From positions 1 through 64,000 of the forward strand of contig CAZUYC010000015.1 in assembly GCA_964624475.1 (NCBI GenBank): a stretch of DNA of 64,000 nucleotides, read 5' to 3'. The translations under genes and the position numbers were made by a program. Within the stretch, counting starts at the first letter, position 1. Every line of letters starts with the position of its first letter. The notes beneath the pieces were generated by a model that had not been told where the DNA came from, did no database searches, and saw only the letters and a program-made list of their open reading frames with translations. Origin of the DNA: CAZUYC01 sp964624475 (lineage in GTDB: Bacteria; Myxococcota_A; UBA9160; SMWR01). Below are positions 7,965 through 17,155 of the stretch, one piece after another.

Positions 7965-9959
7965 TCATGGTGTCTCATCCGAGCCCGGAAGCGAACCCCC
8001 GCGGGGAACCCCGTCCGGATCCGCGGCTCTCGACTCGTCCCGGCAGGCGGAGCCGGATCCCGAGGCCAGGGCGACCTCGACCCGGCGAATCCTGGCGCGG
8101 GCCTCCTCGCGGAGCTCGTCCGGGATGAACGGCTCGTCCAGGCGAATCCTCCGCAGCGCGTCGAGCTGGGCGTCGCAGCGGCCCATCGTCCCCCATGCGG
8201 CTTCGGCGAAGGCCCAGATCTGGTTCGATCGCCGCGGGTAGATGCGGAGGGCGTCGTCGATCCAGCGCGCGAGCTCTGGCGCGTCGTCGCGCAGCGCGGC
8301 GACCAACATGAGCTCCCCATACACGAAGAGGTTCATCGGGTCGAGGCGCTGCGCGGCGAGGAGCTCGGCGCTCGCGCGCTCGAGATCGCCGCGTCTCCGC
8401 CACCGGAAGCCCCGGCTGAGTGCGAGGTCGGAGCCCCGAAGGAGCTGGCCCACCGGTGGAGGCGGGGTCCGCGCCTGGTCGTCGGGCCTGAACAGGAGCA
8501 CGCTTCGGGGGTCGATGTGCGCCACGCGCCACGGCGGCCGCTGCGACCGGAGGACGGACGCGAGCGGCGATCCGACGACGACGAGCACCGCGTCGATTCC
8601 GTAGGCGTCGAGCTCCCGGCGCCAGCCGCGCTTTGCGCCCAGCAGCGTCAGGTAGGCGCGGCCCACCGCGTCGTCGTAGACGGTTCCGGCTCGGCCGTCG
8701 ATGAAGATCGGAACCCCCGGCGCGTCGAGCATCAGATACCCGCCCCATTCGTAGGAGTTGAAGAGCCGCCGGGGAGGGTTCGCCATGGCGGCGAGGTAGG
8801 CCGCGGCGCCCGTCGGAAAGCCCTCACGGACGGTCCAGCGCTGCAACGGGCGCGGCAGGAAACAGACGTCCTGCCACAGGGAGATCGCCACGAGCAGGGC
8901 GCCGCCGCTCGTCGCCAGGCGGAGCCAGCCAGCGGAGGGCGCGGGAAGGCCGCGTCGTGCAAGGCCCAGCGCGGCACCGAAGCCGAGGGCTACGAGCGGT
9001 GCGCTCGTCACGGCGAAGAGCGGAACGAAACGCCTCGCGAGGACCGCCATCACCCCCGTCACCAGCGCCAGCGCGAGCGGAAACGCCTGCCGAGCCCGCA
9101 CGGCTCCCAGCACCGAGAGGACCACCGTCCAGCCGAAGCGACCCGTATAGGTCCTCGGATCCAGGCTCGGAGCGAGCGCACGCCACTCGATGAGGGTATG
9201 GAAGGGCGTGTCGCGGTCGAGGGGCTGCAACGGAACCCCGTAGATCGCGAAGCCCCAGGGGTTGAGCCCCGCAGCCAGCGCGGCGCAGAGCAGGCCGGCC
9301 CATGCGGCACGGGGAAATGGAAGTCCACGCAGAAATGCCTCCACGCTCCGGAGTCCCACGTGGAGACCCAGGAGCCCGAGACCGAACACGAAGCCTCCGT
9401 GCAGATTCACCCAGAGCGCGACGAGCGGCGGCCACAGCCAGGGCGCACGCCGCCACCCGAGAGTGGCGAGCAGCAGCGCCGTGAAGAGAAGCGTCACGAC
9501 GTGGGGCCGGACGTCCAGGAACCAATGGCTCGCGGCGGCGGCGAGCCAGGTCGCCGCCCCCGCCGCGAGCCACGATCGGCTGCTCTGCCACGCGTTCCAG
9601 GCGACGAGCGCAAAGAGCGCCACCAGCAGGGCGAGGTTCAGCCAGGCCGCCAGATCGGGGTGCGTGGCGTAGGCGGCCCAGAAGAGCCCCCCCCAGAGCC
9701 ACGCATGATTGGTCCAGGGTTGGCCTCGTGCGGTGTGCGAGAACGGATCGGAGAGCGGGATCTCGTGCTGCTCCCAGAGGGTGCGGCCCGACGCCAGGTG
9801 CCACCAGAGGTCCCCTCCCTCGACGCTCGGGTGGAACCACGAGGCGGCTCCGACCAGGATCGCGAGCGCTCCGACCCCCGTCGCCGCGACGTCGAGCCAG
9901 CGCGGGGTCTCGCGGTGGCGGTCGCGGGGCGGGCTCGTGGGCGAGATCCCGATCGTCAG
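7965..9959 (-). CDS. Polytopic membrane protein with C-terminal TPR-like tail
   Basis: About 664 residues. The N-terminal two thirds is a multi-span membrane protein. It contains GGDLWWHLASGRTLWEQHEIP, split as GGDLWWHLASGR and TLWEQHEIP, and then SDPFSH. This layout is seen in uncharacterised membrane proteins resembling GT-C/PMT glycosyltransferases. Roughly ten hydrophobic spans follow. The last 200 residues are soluble and TPR-like (LERASAELLAAQRLDPMNLF, AALRDDAPELARWIDDAL). The frame has no ATG, GTG or TTG near its 5' end. The only plausible start is CTG at 9959-9957, which overlaps the preceding gene's TGA as CTGA. Function is unknown, and donor and acceptor cannot be inferred. Confidence 0.72.
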   Translation of the reverse strand: MTIGISPTSPPRDRHRETPRWLDVAATGVGALAILVGAASWFHPSVEGGDLWWHLASGRTLWEQHEIPLSDPFSHTARGQPWTNHAWLWGGLFWAAYATHPDLAAWLNLALLVALFALVAWNAWQSSRSWLAAGAATWLAAAASHWFLDVRPHVVTLLFTALLLATLGWRRAPWLWPPLVALWVNLHGGFVFGLGLLGLHVGLRSVEAFLRGLPFPRAAWAGLLCAALAAGLNPWGFAIYGVPLQPLDRDTPFHTLIEWRALAPSLDPRTYTGRFGWTVVLSVLGAVRARQAFPLALALVTGVMAVLARRFVPLFAVTSAPLVALGFGAALGLARRGLPAPSAGWLRLATSGGALLVAISLWQDVCFLPRPLQRWTVREGFPTGAAAYLAAMANPPRRLFNSYEWGGYLMLDAPGVPIFIDGRAGTVYDDAVGRAYLTLLGAKRGWRRELDAYGIDAVLVVVGSPLASVLRSQRPPWRVAHIDPRSVLLFRPDDQARTPPPPVGQLLRGSDLALSRGFRWRRRGDLERASAELLAAQRLDPMNLFVYGELMLVAALRDDAPELARWIDDALRIYPRRSNQIWAFAEAAWGTMGRCDAQLDALRRIRLDEPFIPDELREEARARIRRVEVALASGSGSACRDESRAADPDGVPRGGSLPGSDETP

Positions 9960-11977
9960 GGGGAATCGCGTCCGCCTCGCGGGGCGCCCGGCGATCCGGA
10001 GGCGACGGGGGCTGCGGGCGGAAGGTGCTGCGCGAAGAAGGCGGCCAGCTTCTCGTGGAAGTCGATCTCGTTCCTCTCGTCGTGGAAGCCGTGCACCTCG
10101 CCGGGGTAGAGGTGGGTCTCGACCGGCTTGTCCCGGTCCTCGAGGGCCTCCGCCATCATCTCGGCCTGCTTGACGTGCACCCTCCAGTCCTCGGTCCCGT
10201 GGGCGATCAGCACGGGAGCCCGGATCCGATCCGCGTTCCTCGCGGGTGACGTCTCCTGCAGCCGCTTCCGATCGCTCCAGGTGCCGCCGACGGTCGGTTT
10301 GTTCCAGTCGTCCCAGCCATACCACTTGTCGTCGTTCAGCATCGTGATCAGGTCGGTCACCCCGGCAAGGCTCGCGCCCGCCGCGAAGAGCTCGGGGGTC
10401 TTGACCAGCGCCATGAGCGCCGCGTAGCCGCCGTAGCTCGCGCCGTAGATGCCGATCCGATCGGGATCGGCGATGCCCTGCTCGATCAGCCAGCGGGCTC
10501 CGTCCGTTACGTCGTCCTGCATCGCCAGGCCCCACTGCTGGTAGCCGAGCTCGGTATGTCGGCGGCCGTACCCGGTCGAGCCGCGGAAGTTCGGCTGGAA
10601 GACCGCGAAGCCGCGGCTCGCCAGGAACTGCACCGTCGGATCGTAGCCCCAGACGTCGCGACTCGACGGACCGCCGTGGACGTAGAGGATCGTCGGCAGA
10701 CGGGTTGGCGGCCCGGCCTTCGGAAGCGTCAGGTAGCCCGGGATCTCGAGGCCGTCGTGGGCCCGGAAGGAGACGGACTTCATCGGCGCCAGCATCCGCG
10801 AGTCCAGCACGGGATACGCCTCGACCAGCAGCTCGAAGCGCTGGCTGCCGCGCTCGTAGAAGTAGTATCTGGGGGGTTCCGTGTCTCCCGACACCATCGC
10901 GATCGCGATCCTCTCGTCGCGGTCGCGGCTGATGATCCGGTTGGTGGTCCCCGGAAATTCGCGGTCGAGAAGCGCCTGCTCGCGCCGCGCCTCCTCGTCC
11001 AGGAAGTGGAGCCGGGGGCGATCGGTGACGTACTCGATGGCCAGCAGCCGGCCGTCCCTGGTCGAGAAATGCAGTGAGTCCACGTCGACTTCCGCATGGC
11101 CGAAGACCATCGGCCCGCGCTGCTTCGACGCGAGATCGTAGCTGTAGACCGCGTCGCGCCCGGTCTCGTCGTCCGAGATCACGTAGATCTTCGCGGTCTC
11201 TTCGCTGAAGCCGGCGAAGAAGAAGCCCGGATCTTCGAAAGGGTCGAAGTCGATCACCTTCTCGAAACCGTCTTCCGGACTGGCGCGGGCGTACAGGAAG
11301 TAGCCGGTACGGGAGGGCGGAGACCCCCAGCCCGCGCGCACCTGCCCGCGATGATCGGTGTACCACCTCTCGACGAAGGGAATCGAGGAGGTGACGGTCG
11401 TGAGATGGCCGTTCTTCACGTTCACGCGACGAACGCTCGCCCCGTTCTGGTTGGGCTGCCACCAGTTGATCAGCACGTGCTCCGGGTCGTTCGGCAGCCA
11501 GTCGATGATCTGGTCCTGGGACCCCGAGTACTCCTGGTAGGGCCAGTCGCGGCCGAGGTAGATCGGTGTCGATCCGTCCAGCTTGACGACGAGCAGGCGG
11601 GTCTGCCGCGCGCGCATCCCCACGGCCGTCGGGCTCGGCATCTCGACGCTCACGAGGATGCGCTCGTCGCTGGCCCAGCCGACGGTGCGGATGCTCTGCC
11701 CGGCCTCGTCGAGCTTCGCGAGAAATCGCACCTCGCCGCCGCGCGTCGGGCGGACGACCAGCACCTGGACGCCGTCCTGTGTCGTGATCGCCGCGATGTG
11801 GCTTCCATCGGGGGAGAGGCACAGATGGGAGAGCACGGGAGCGCGGAAGAAGGCGGCGGCGGGAAGGCTGCCCTCTGCGTCGGGGGATGCCGGGGGCCGG
11901 GTGCGGCGCGCCGTGGTCGTCGCCTGACACGACGCAAGGAAGGGGAGCATCGCGAGCAGCAGGAAGGGAGCCCGCAC
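9956..11977 (-). CDS. S9-family prolyl oligopeptidase-type peptidase, lipoprotein
   Basis: 673 residues. The N-terminus is a lipoprotein signal (MRAPFLLLAMLPFLASC), so the enzyme is probably anchored outside the inner membrane. Residues about 45-400 form a beta-propeller with blade motifs such as LCLSPDGSHIAAIT. The C-terminal alpha/beta hydrolase has the oxyanion-side sequence TILYVHGGPSSRD and the catalytic triad S514 (GASYGG), D597 (GTEDWR) and H629 (GEVHGFHD). This is the acylaminoacyl-peptidase/DPP-IV-like branch, which cleaves short peptides. It lies 53 bp after the P1 peptidase gene on the same strand and overlaps the next gene by CTGA. Confidence 0.93.
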   Translation of the reverse strand: MRAPFLLLAMLPFLASCQATTTARRTRPPASPDAEGSLPAAAFFRAPVLSHLCLSPDGSHIAAITTQDGVQVLVVRPTRGGEVRFLAKLDEAGQSIRTVGWASDERILVSVEMPSPTAVGMRARQTRLLVVKLDGSTPIYLGRDWPYQEYSGSQDQIIDWLPNDPEHVLINWWQPNQNGASVRRVNVKNGHLTTVTSSIPFVERWYTDHRGQVRAGWGSPPSRTGYFLYARASPEDGFEKVIDFDPFEDPGFFFAGFSEETAKIYVISDDETGRDAVYSYDLASKQRGPMVFGHAEVDVDSLHFSTRDGRLLAIEYVTDRPRLHFLDEEARREQALLDREFPGTTNRIISRDRDERIAIAMVSGDTEPPRYYFYERGSQRFELLVEAYPVLDSRMLAPMKSVSFRAHDGLEIPGYLTLPKAGPPTRLPTILYVHGGPSSRDVWGYDPTVQFLASRGFAVFQPNFRGSTGYGRRHTELGYQQWGLAMQDDVTDGARWLIEQGIADPDRIGIYGASYGGYAALMALVKTPELFAAGASLAGVTDLITMLNDDKWYGWDDWNKPTVGGTWSDRKRLQETSPARNADRIRAPVLIAHGTEDWRVHVKQAEMMAEALEDRDKPVETHLYPGEVHGFHDERNEIDFHEKLAAFFAQHLPPAAPVASGSPGAPRGGRDSP

Positions 11978-12030
11978 GACCGCCTCCTGGCATCGACGCG
12001 AGGTTGCGGCCCGATTCTACCCCTGGCCGG

Positions 12031-13227
12031 CTACTCGGCCAGCCGGCCGTAGTGGCGCAGGATCTCGCGCAGGCGCTCGTGGGGCAGCGCCGGCACCTTC
12101 ACGCCGTCGGCTCCCGTCATCGTCCGCGCGGCGACCAGGGCGTTGATCACCGCCTCCTCGGTCGCCTGCACGGTGGCGTCGAAGAGCGGATCGAAGTGGG
12201 CGTCCGGCACGATCGCCCACTCCGTCACGGCGGATTCGGTGGCGCGAGCCCGGTTGCGCGTCGAGAAGGCGAGGATGATGTCGCCCGACCCGTTGTGGGC
12301 GATCGAGCCCGTGCGAGCGAGGCCGAGCGAGGCGCGGCGAGCGATGCGCTTCAGGTGGGTCGGCGCCAGCGGTGCATCCGTCGCGACGATGATGATGATC
12401 GAGCCGTCGCCCTGGCGGGCACCTCGGGCCGGCGGCGCCGGGCGCCGGTCGGCCCGGCGGCTTCGCTCCTCGGCGAGATGGCGCCCCACCGGCACTCCGG
12501 CCACCGTGAGCTGCTCGAGCGTCCCGTGGTTGGCCTGCACGAGCACGCCGACGCGCCAACCTCCTGCTGCCTCGGCCACCACCCTCGACGCCGTTCCGAT
12601 GCCGCCCTTGAGGCCGTAGGAGGTCATTCCCGTGCCGCCGCCCACGTTCCCCTCGGCGACGAGCCCGGCGGAGGCGGCGTCGAGCGCCGCGAAGACGTGC
12701 TCGGGCTTCACGTGGAAGCCGTAGATGTCGTTGAGCGGCGCGCCGTCCCAGGTCTCGGCGACCGTCGGCTGGGTGCGGGCGTAGAGGTCCACCGGATCGG
12801 AGACGTGCTCCATCGACCACGCCACCACCGCCTGCATCACGGTGCCGACGGAGAGCGTATTGGTGATCGAGACCGGTCCATAGAGCAGGCCGTGCTCGTC
12901 GATCAGGATGGCGCCCGTCATCTCGCCGGTGCCGTTGAGCGCGTAGTAGCCGGCCGTGACGGCCTCGCTGGACGTCTTTCCGAGCGGGAAGATCACGGTC
13001 ACCCCCGTGCGAACGGGCCCACGGCCGACCTTCAGGGGACCGTCGCCGCGAATGATCGTGCTGTGCGCGACCTCCACCCCGGTTACGTCCGTGATCGCGT
13101 TCTGGGGGCCCGGAGCGCCGTCGAAGGGCACCCCGAGGTCGCGGGCTCGGGGGGCTGCGAAGACCGCCAGGGGAGCGAGCGATGACGATGCGGCGAGCGA
13201 CAGGATGAGGCCGAGGGCGCGATGCAT
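12031..13227 (-). CDS. P1-family (DmpA-type) self-processing aminopeptidase
   Basis: 398 residues with a signal peptide (LGLILSLAASSSLAPLAVFA). The family precursor cuts itself to create an N-terminal serine nucleophile. The matching site here is G275-S276 in QGDGSIIIIVATDAPL. Other family landmarks are GNVGGGTGMTSYGLKGG (residues 193-209), LVQANHGTLEQLTVAGVPVG, and GLARTGSIAHNGSGDI with the conserved NGSGDI loop. DmpA and BapA enzymes release N-terminal D-amino acids, glycine or beta-amino acids from short peptides. An arginine-rich stretch (residues 256-269, just before the cleavage site) may be the linker removed or exposed on processing. The ATG at 13227 follows AGAGGAG. It is the first gene of the minus run and diverges from the propeller/PHP gene 58 bp away. 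Confidence 0.92.
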   Translation of the reverse strand: MHRALGLILSLAASSSLAPLAVFAAPRARDLGVPFDGAPGPQNAITDVTGVEVAHSTIIRGDGPLKVGRGPVRTGVTVIFPLGKTSSEAVTAGYYALNGTGEMTGAILIDEHGLLYGPVSITNTLSVGTVMQAVVAWSMEHVSDPVDLYARTQPTVAETWDGAPLNDIYGFHVKPEHVFAALDAASAGLVAEGNVGGGTGMTSYGLKGGIGTASRVVAEAAGGWRVGVLVQANHGTLEQLTVAGVPVGRHLAEERSRRADRRPAPPARGARQGDGSIIIIVATDAPLAPTHLKRIARRASLGLARTGSIAHNGSGDIILAFSTRNRARATESAVTEWAIVPDAHFDPLFDATVQATEEAVINALVAARTMTGADGVKVPALPHERLREILRHYGRLAE

Positions 13228-13285
13228 GGGGTCTCCTCTGCGGAAGGATCGAGTCCGATTGTCCGGATTCCCGTGGACCCTTACC

Positions 13286-15853
13286 ATGTCGAGGGCCGGG
13301 GAGCTGCATACGGCAGATCGAGCTCAGCACTGGGCAATGCTTTCTCTCGCGCTCCTGGCCGCCGGGCCGGGCCCCGTCGCAGCGGCGGGTCGCGAGCCGG
13401 TCCTCCCGCAGATCCGCGTTCCCCACAGCTACTACTACCGCGAGATGTACCTGCCGCAGGTGACGAGTGGACCGAGCGCCGTCGCCTGGTCTCCGGACGG
13501 CACGGCGCTCGTCTACTCGATGCAGGGGCGGCTCTGGCGGCAGCGCCTGGGCACGGACGAGGCGGAGGAACTCACGGCCGGCGCGAGCTACGACCATCAA
13601 CCCGACTGGTCGCCGGACGGGCGCTCCATCGCCTACGTCGCGTACCAGGACGACGCCATGGAGCTGCGGCTCCTCGACCTGGCTTCGCTCGCCTCGCGCC
13701 CGCTGACGCGAAACGGCGCCGTGAACGTGGAGCCGCGCTTCTCCCCCGACGGACGCCGCCTGGCGTTCGTCTCCACGCTCTTCGAGCAGCGCTGGCACGT
13801 CTTCGTGATGGACCTGAAGGAAGGCGAGCCCGGCGCCCCGCGGCGCCTCACCGAGGATCACGAGAGCGATCTACCGCGCTACTACTACAGCCGCTTCGAC
13901 CATTATCTCTCGCCCAGCTGGTCTCCCGATGGGACCGAGATCCTCTTCGTCTCGAACCGCGGGCGCAGCTGGGGAACGGGTGGATTCTGGAGGATGCGCG
14001 CAGAGGCCGGGAGCGAGCCGCGCGAGATCCGCTACGAGGAGACCACCTGGAAGGCGCGACCCGACTGGTCGCCCGACGGACGGCGCGTCGTCTACTCGTC
14101 CTACCTCGGCCGCCAGTGGAACCAGCTCTGGATCATGACCGACGAGGGAGGGGATCCGTTTCCGCTGACCTACGGCGAGCACGACGCGACGGCGCCCCGC
14201 TGGTCGCCGGACGGGAAGCGCGTCGCCTACGTCTCGAACCAGAAGGGCAACACCTCGCTCTGGGTCCAGGAGATCCCCGGCGGCCGCCGCCAGGAGATCC
14301 AGGCCCTGCGGCGGAAGTACCGGACGCCGACCGGACGCCTGCGCTTGCGCATCCGCGACGGACCGGCCGGCGCGCCCGCCGCCGCGCGCGTCTCGGTCAC
14401 CGACCCGGAAGGTCGAGGCTACGCGCCCGACGACGCGCTCTGGCGCGCCGACGACGGCTTCGACCGCTCCCTGCGCCGCTTCGAGTACCCGTACTTCCAC
14501 GCGCGCGGCCGCGCCGAGCTCACCCTGCCGGCGGGCCCTGCCGAGATCGAGGTCCTTCGCGGCATCGAGTACCGGCCCTTCCGCCGCAGGGTGAAGATCG
14601 AGAAGGGCGCCACGGTCGATGTCGAAGTTCCCCTCGCGCGCATCGCCGATCTCGCGGCGGAGGGCTGGTGGAGCGGCGACCTGCACGTGCACATGAACTA
14701 CGGGGGCGCGTATCGGAACGATCCCGAGGGGCTCGCCTTCCAGGCGGACGCCGAGGATCTCCGCCTCGTGGAGAACCTGATCGTCAACAAGGAGCAGCGC
14801 ATCCCCGACATCGGCCATTTCGATGGAAGCCCGGACCGCTTCCCGGACCGGAACGTCGTCATCGACCACGCCCAGGAGTTCCACACCAGCTTCTGGGGGC
14901 ACCTGGGGCTCCTCGGGCTCCGGGACCACGTCCTGCTGCCCGGCTACGCCGCGTACGCCAACACCGCCGCCGCGAGCCTCTACCCGCCGAACGCCGTGAT
15001 CCTGGACCTCGCCCGCGCGCAGGGAGGCGTCACCGGCTACGTGCATCCCTTCGACTCCGCGCCCGATCCCTTCGATGCCGAGACCCCCCTCACCAACGAG
15101 CTTCCCGTGGACGTGGCGCTGGGACTCGTCGACTACTACGAGGCGGTCGGCTTCGCCGACCCGCTCGCCACCCAGGGGGTCTGGTATCGGCTGCTCGACT
15201 GCGGCTTCCGCCTGCCGGCGGGCGCCGGCACCGACGCCATGGCCAACTTCGCGTCGCTGCGCGGCCCGGTGGGTCTGAACCGCGTCTACGTGAAGACGGA
15301 GGCACCGCTCGATCACCGCCGCTTCCTGGAGGCGCTGGTGGCCGGCAGGACCTTCGCCACCAACGGGCCGCTCCTCACCTTCACGCTCGGGGGCAAGGCG
15401 ATCGGCGAGGAGATCGATCTCCCCGCGGGCTCGCATCGGCTCGAGCTGCGCGCCTCGCTCCGATCGATCGTTCCCGTCGATCATTTCGAGCTCGTCCGCA
15501 ATGGCGAGGTGATCGCCCCGCTGCCGCTCGATGCAGCCGGGACCGCGGGCCGCGCGAGCCAGGAGATCCCGGTCGAGCGCTCGGGCTGGTACCTGGTGCG
15601 CGGCTGGAACTCGAAGGCGACGCACCCCGTCCTCGACGTCCTCCCCTTCGCCACCACGAGTCCGATCTACGTCACGGTGGCCGGGGAGCCCGTGCGTTCC
15701 CCCGACGATGCCAGCTACTTCATCGCCTGGATCGACCGCCTGATCCAGGCGGCGAACGCGCACGCCGGCTACAACACCGCGGAGGAGAAGGCCGCGGTCC
15801 TGAAGCTGCTGGCCGACGCCCGCGCCGTCTTCGTCGAGCGGGCCGCGCGCTAG
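13286..15853 (+). CDS. Beta-propeller plus CehA/McbA-type PHP metallohydrolase
   Basis: 855 residues. After a likely signal (MLSLALLAAGPGPVAAAG) come five or more WD40/TolB-like blades at residues about 50-350, each with WSPDG or FSPDG (AVAWSPDG, QPDWSPDG, EPRFSPDG, SPSWSPDG, RPDWSPDG, APRWSPDG). A linker domain leads to a PHP-like metal centre. This has H467/H469 in GDLHVHMNYGG, then VIDHAQEFHTSFWGH, GYVHPFDSAPDPF and GAGTDAM. The CehA/McbA family hydrolyses carbaryl or uncharacterised phosphoester, amide or carbamate bonds. Fusion to a propeller suggests an exported enzyme acting on a large or surface-bound substrate. The start could be the ATG at 13337, which is closer to the signal peptide. 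It is divergent from the P1 peptidase and convergent with a lipoprotein gene. Confidence 0.85.
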   Translation: MSRAGELHTADRAQHWAMLSLALLAAGPGPVAAAGREPVLPQIRVPHSYYYREMYLPQVTSGPSAVAWSPDGTALVYSMQGRLWRQRLGTDEAEELTAGASYDHQPDWSPDGRSIAYVAYQDDAMELRLLDLASLASRPLTRNGAVNVEPRFSPDGRRLAFVSTLFEQRWHVFVMDLKEGEPGAPRRLTEDHESDLPRYYYSRFDHYLSPSWSPDGTEILFVSNRGRSWGTGGFWRMRAEAGSEPREIRYEETTWKARPDWSPDGRRVVYSSYLGRQWNQLWIMTDEGGDPFPLTYGEHDATAPRWSPDGKRVAYVSNQKGNTSLWVQEIPGGRRQEIQALRRKYRTPTGRLRLRIRDGPAGAPAAARVSVTDPEGRGYAPDDALWRADDGFDRSLRRFEYPYFHARGRAELTLPAGPAEIEVLRGIEYRPFRRRVKIEKGATVDVEVPLARIADLAAEGWWSGDLHVHMNYGGAYRNDPEGLAFQADAEDLRLVENLIVNKEQRIPDIGHFDGSPDRFPDRNVVIDHAQEFHTSFWGHLGLLGLRDHVLLPGYAAYANTAAASLYPPNAVILDLARAQGGVTGYVHPFDSAPDPFDAETPLTNELPVDVALGLVDYYEAVGFADPLATQGVWYRLLDCGFRLPAGAGTDAMANFASLRGPVGLNRVYVKTEAPLDHRRFLEALVAGRTFATNGPLLTFTLGGKAIGEEIDLPAGSHRLELRASLRSIVPVDHFELVRNGEVIAPLPLDAAGTAGRASQEIPVERSGWYLVRGWNSKATHPVLDVLPFATTSPIYVTVAGEPVRSPDDASYFIAWIDRLIQAANAHAGYNTAEEKAAVLKLLADARAVFVERAAR

Positions 15854-15875
15854 ATCGCATCCGGACCGGGCGCCC

Positions 15876-16994
15876 TCAATGATGCCCGATCTCGTGTGTC
15901 GCAGGGGTCTCGTGCGTCGCCTCGTATTCCGCCCATAGCTCCGGTCGCACCTGGTCCAGATCGAAGGCCATCGCGGGGAAGTGAGCGAGCCTCATCCTTG
16001 CGCCCCTCCTCTGAGCAGCGCGAAGGAGGCCCATGCGACCTCGCGTATCGGGATCGCTGCCAGCGCCGGCGTCGAGCTGCAGGACGCCCGTCTCCGAGAG
16101 GCCCTTGCCGAAGGCGAACGCCAGGTAGGAGACCGATTGGGACACGAGACGGCGATCCTCCTCGTCGAGCCGGGCGATTGCCGCGTCGAGCTGCGCCGTG
16201 AAGAGCTCGAGGTCGTCGCCTTCTGGCGCGACGAAGAGCGCATTCATGCCCTCCATGTCCAGGATCTCGTTCAGGTGCATGGCGGAGGAGAAGGGCCCAC
16301 CCGGTCGATCGATCAGCCAGACGTGCAGCATCTCTGCGCTGCGGTGGGAGGGGACGCCTTCTTCGCACCCACCCTCGAGCGCCCAGCCCACGTCGAGGAG
16401 GTCGTTCACGATGCACTGTGCGATGCTCCACTTGTGAAAGTGCCAGATGGTTAACGGCCCCCCGATCTGCGGGCCACGCTCCGTGGGCGTACGGGCGAAG
16501 AACATGAAGCCCACGAACTTCTTCGTGCCGTCCGAGCTCGGGTGGTACATGAGATACTCGGGCCGATCGCAGTCGAGGATCCGGTCGTCGAGCATGTAGG
16601 CGTCGTTTCTGTAGTGATGGTCGTGGGGGTTCGGCTCTCCGTCGGGTCCGCGAGGGGGATGGAAGCCATCCGCGAGACCCTTCTCGGAGTCGTGCCAACC
16701 GTGAGCCACTACGGCCGCGCGACAGCGTTCGACCAGATCGTCCGCCGCGCGCTGCTGCTCCGGCGTGGGTGTCGCTCCGGGCGGGTAGTTGCTGACCTCC
16801 CACAGGACCATGCTCGGGTACCGCTGCGGAGCCGCGGGGATCTCCGACTCGCGCCTCCACTCGGGGTCGAACGGGAAGAAGCGACGCGCGTATCGATCTC
16901 GAAGGTCCGGCTCCGCCTCCCGCGAACATCCCAGGCTTGCGGCGGCCAGGAGGAGCGCGGACGACAGGATCCTCCTGATCTTCGGTCCCTGCAT
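15876..16994 (-). CDS. Lipoprotein of unknown function, histidine-rich
   Basis: 372 residues with a lipobox at residue 23 (ALLLAAASLGCS). The mature protein has clustered histidines that could bind metal: PNPHDHHYRND, YLMYHP, TIWHFHKWS, EMLHVWLID, SSAMHLNEIL and a C-terminal HETPATHEIGHH. No known family was recognised. The middle (TERGPQIGGPLTIWHFHKW) reads like a cupin or jelly-roll strand region, but this is only an impression. It ends 23 bp from the convergent propeller gene, and its start is 161 bp from vapC, so it probably has its own promoter. Confidence 0.78.
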   Translation of the reverse strand: MQGPKIRRILSSALLLAAASLGCSREAEPDLRDRYARRFFPFDPEWRRESEIPAAPQRYPSMVLWEVSNYPPGATPTPEQQRAADDLVERCRAAVVAHGWHDSEKGLADGFHPPRGPDGEPNPHDHHYRNDAYMLDDRILDCDRPEYLMYHPSSDGTKKFVGFMFFARTPTERGPQIGGPLTIWHFHKWSIAQCIVNDLLDVGWALEGGCEEGVPSHRSAEMLHVWLIDRPGGPFSSAMHLNEILDMEGMNALFVAPEGDDLELFTAQLDAAIARLDEEDRRLVSQSVSYLAFAFGKGLSETGVLQLDAGAGSDPDTRGRMGLLRAAQRRGARMRLAHFPAMAFDLDQVRPELWAEYEATHETPATHEIGHH

Positions 16995-17155
16995 CGCGTG
17001 GGTACCTGTACCGGTCTTCTACCGGCAGTCTACCAGGAAGGAAGGCGGTCTGTCGGAAGACGCACGGTGATCGGAGGGGCCGGCGCTGCCCTAGCGCGCC
17101 TCTCCGGCGAACGCGACGGGGGCCGAGTGTCTCGGCGCGCGTGCGGGCGCCGGCA

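Noticed and set aside
9960..11993. Extended reading frame joining the membrane protein to sequence antisense-shifted through the S9 gene
   Set aside because: The S9 frame has a full catalytic triad and propeller; the extension is a shadow frame rich in arginine and proline.
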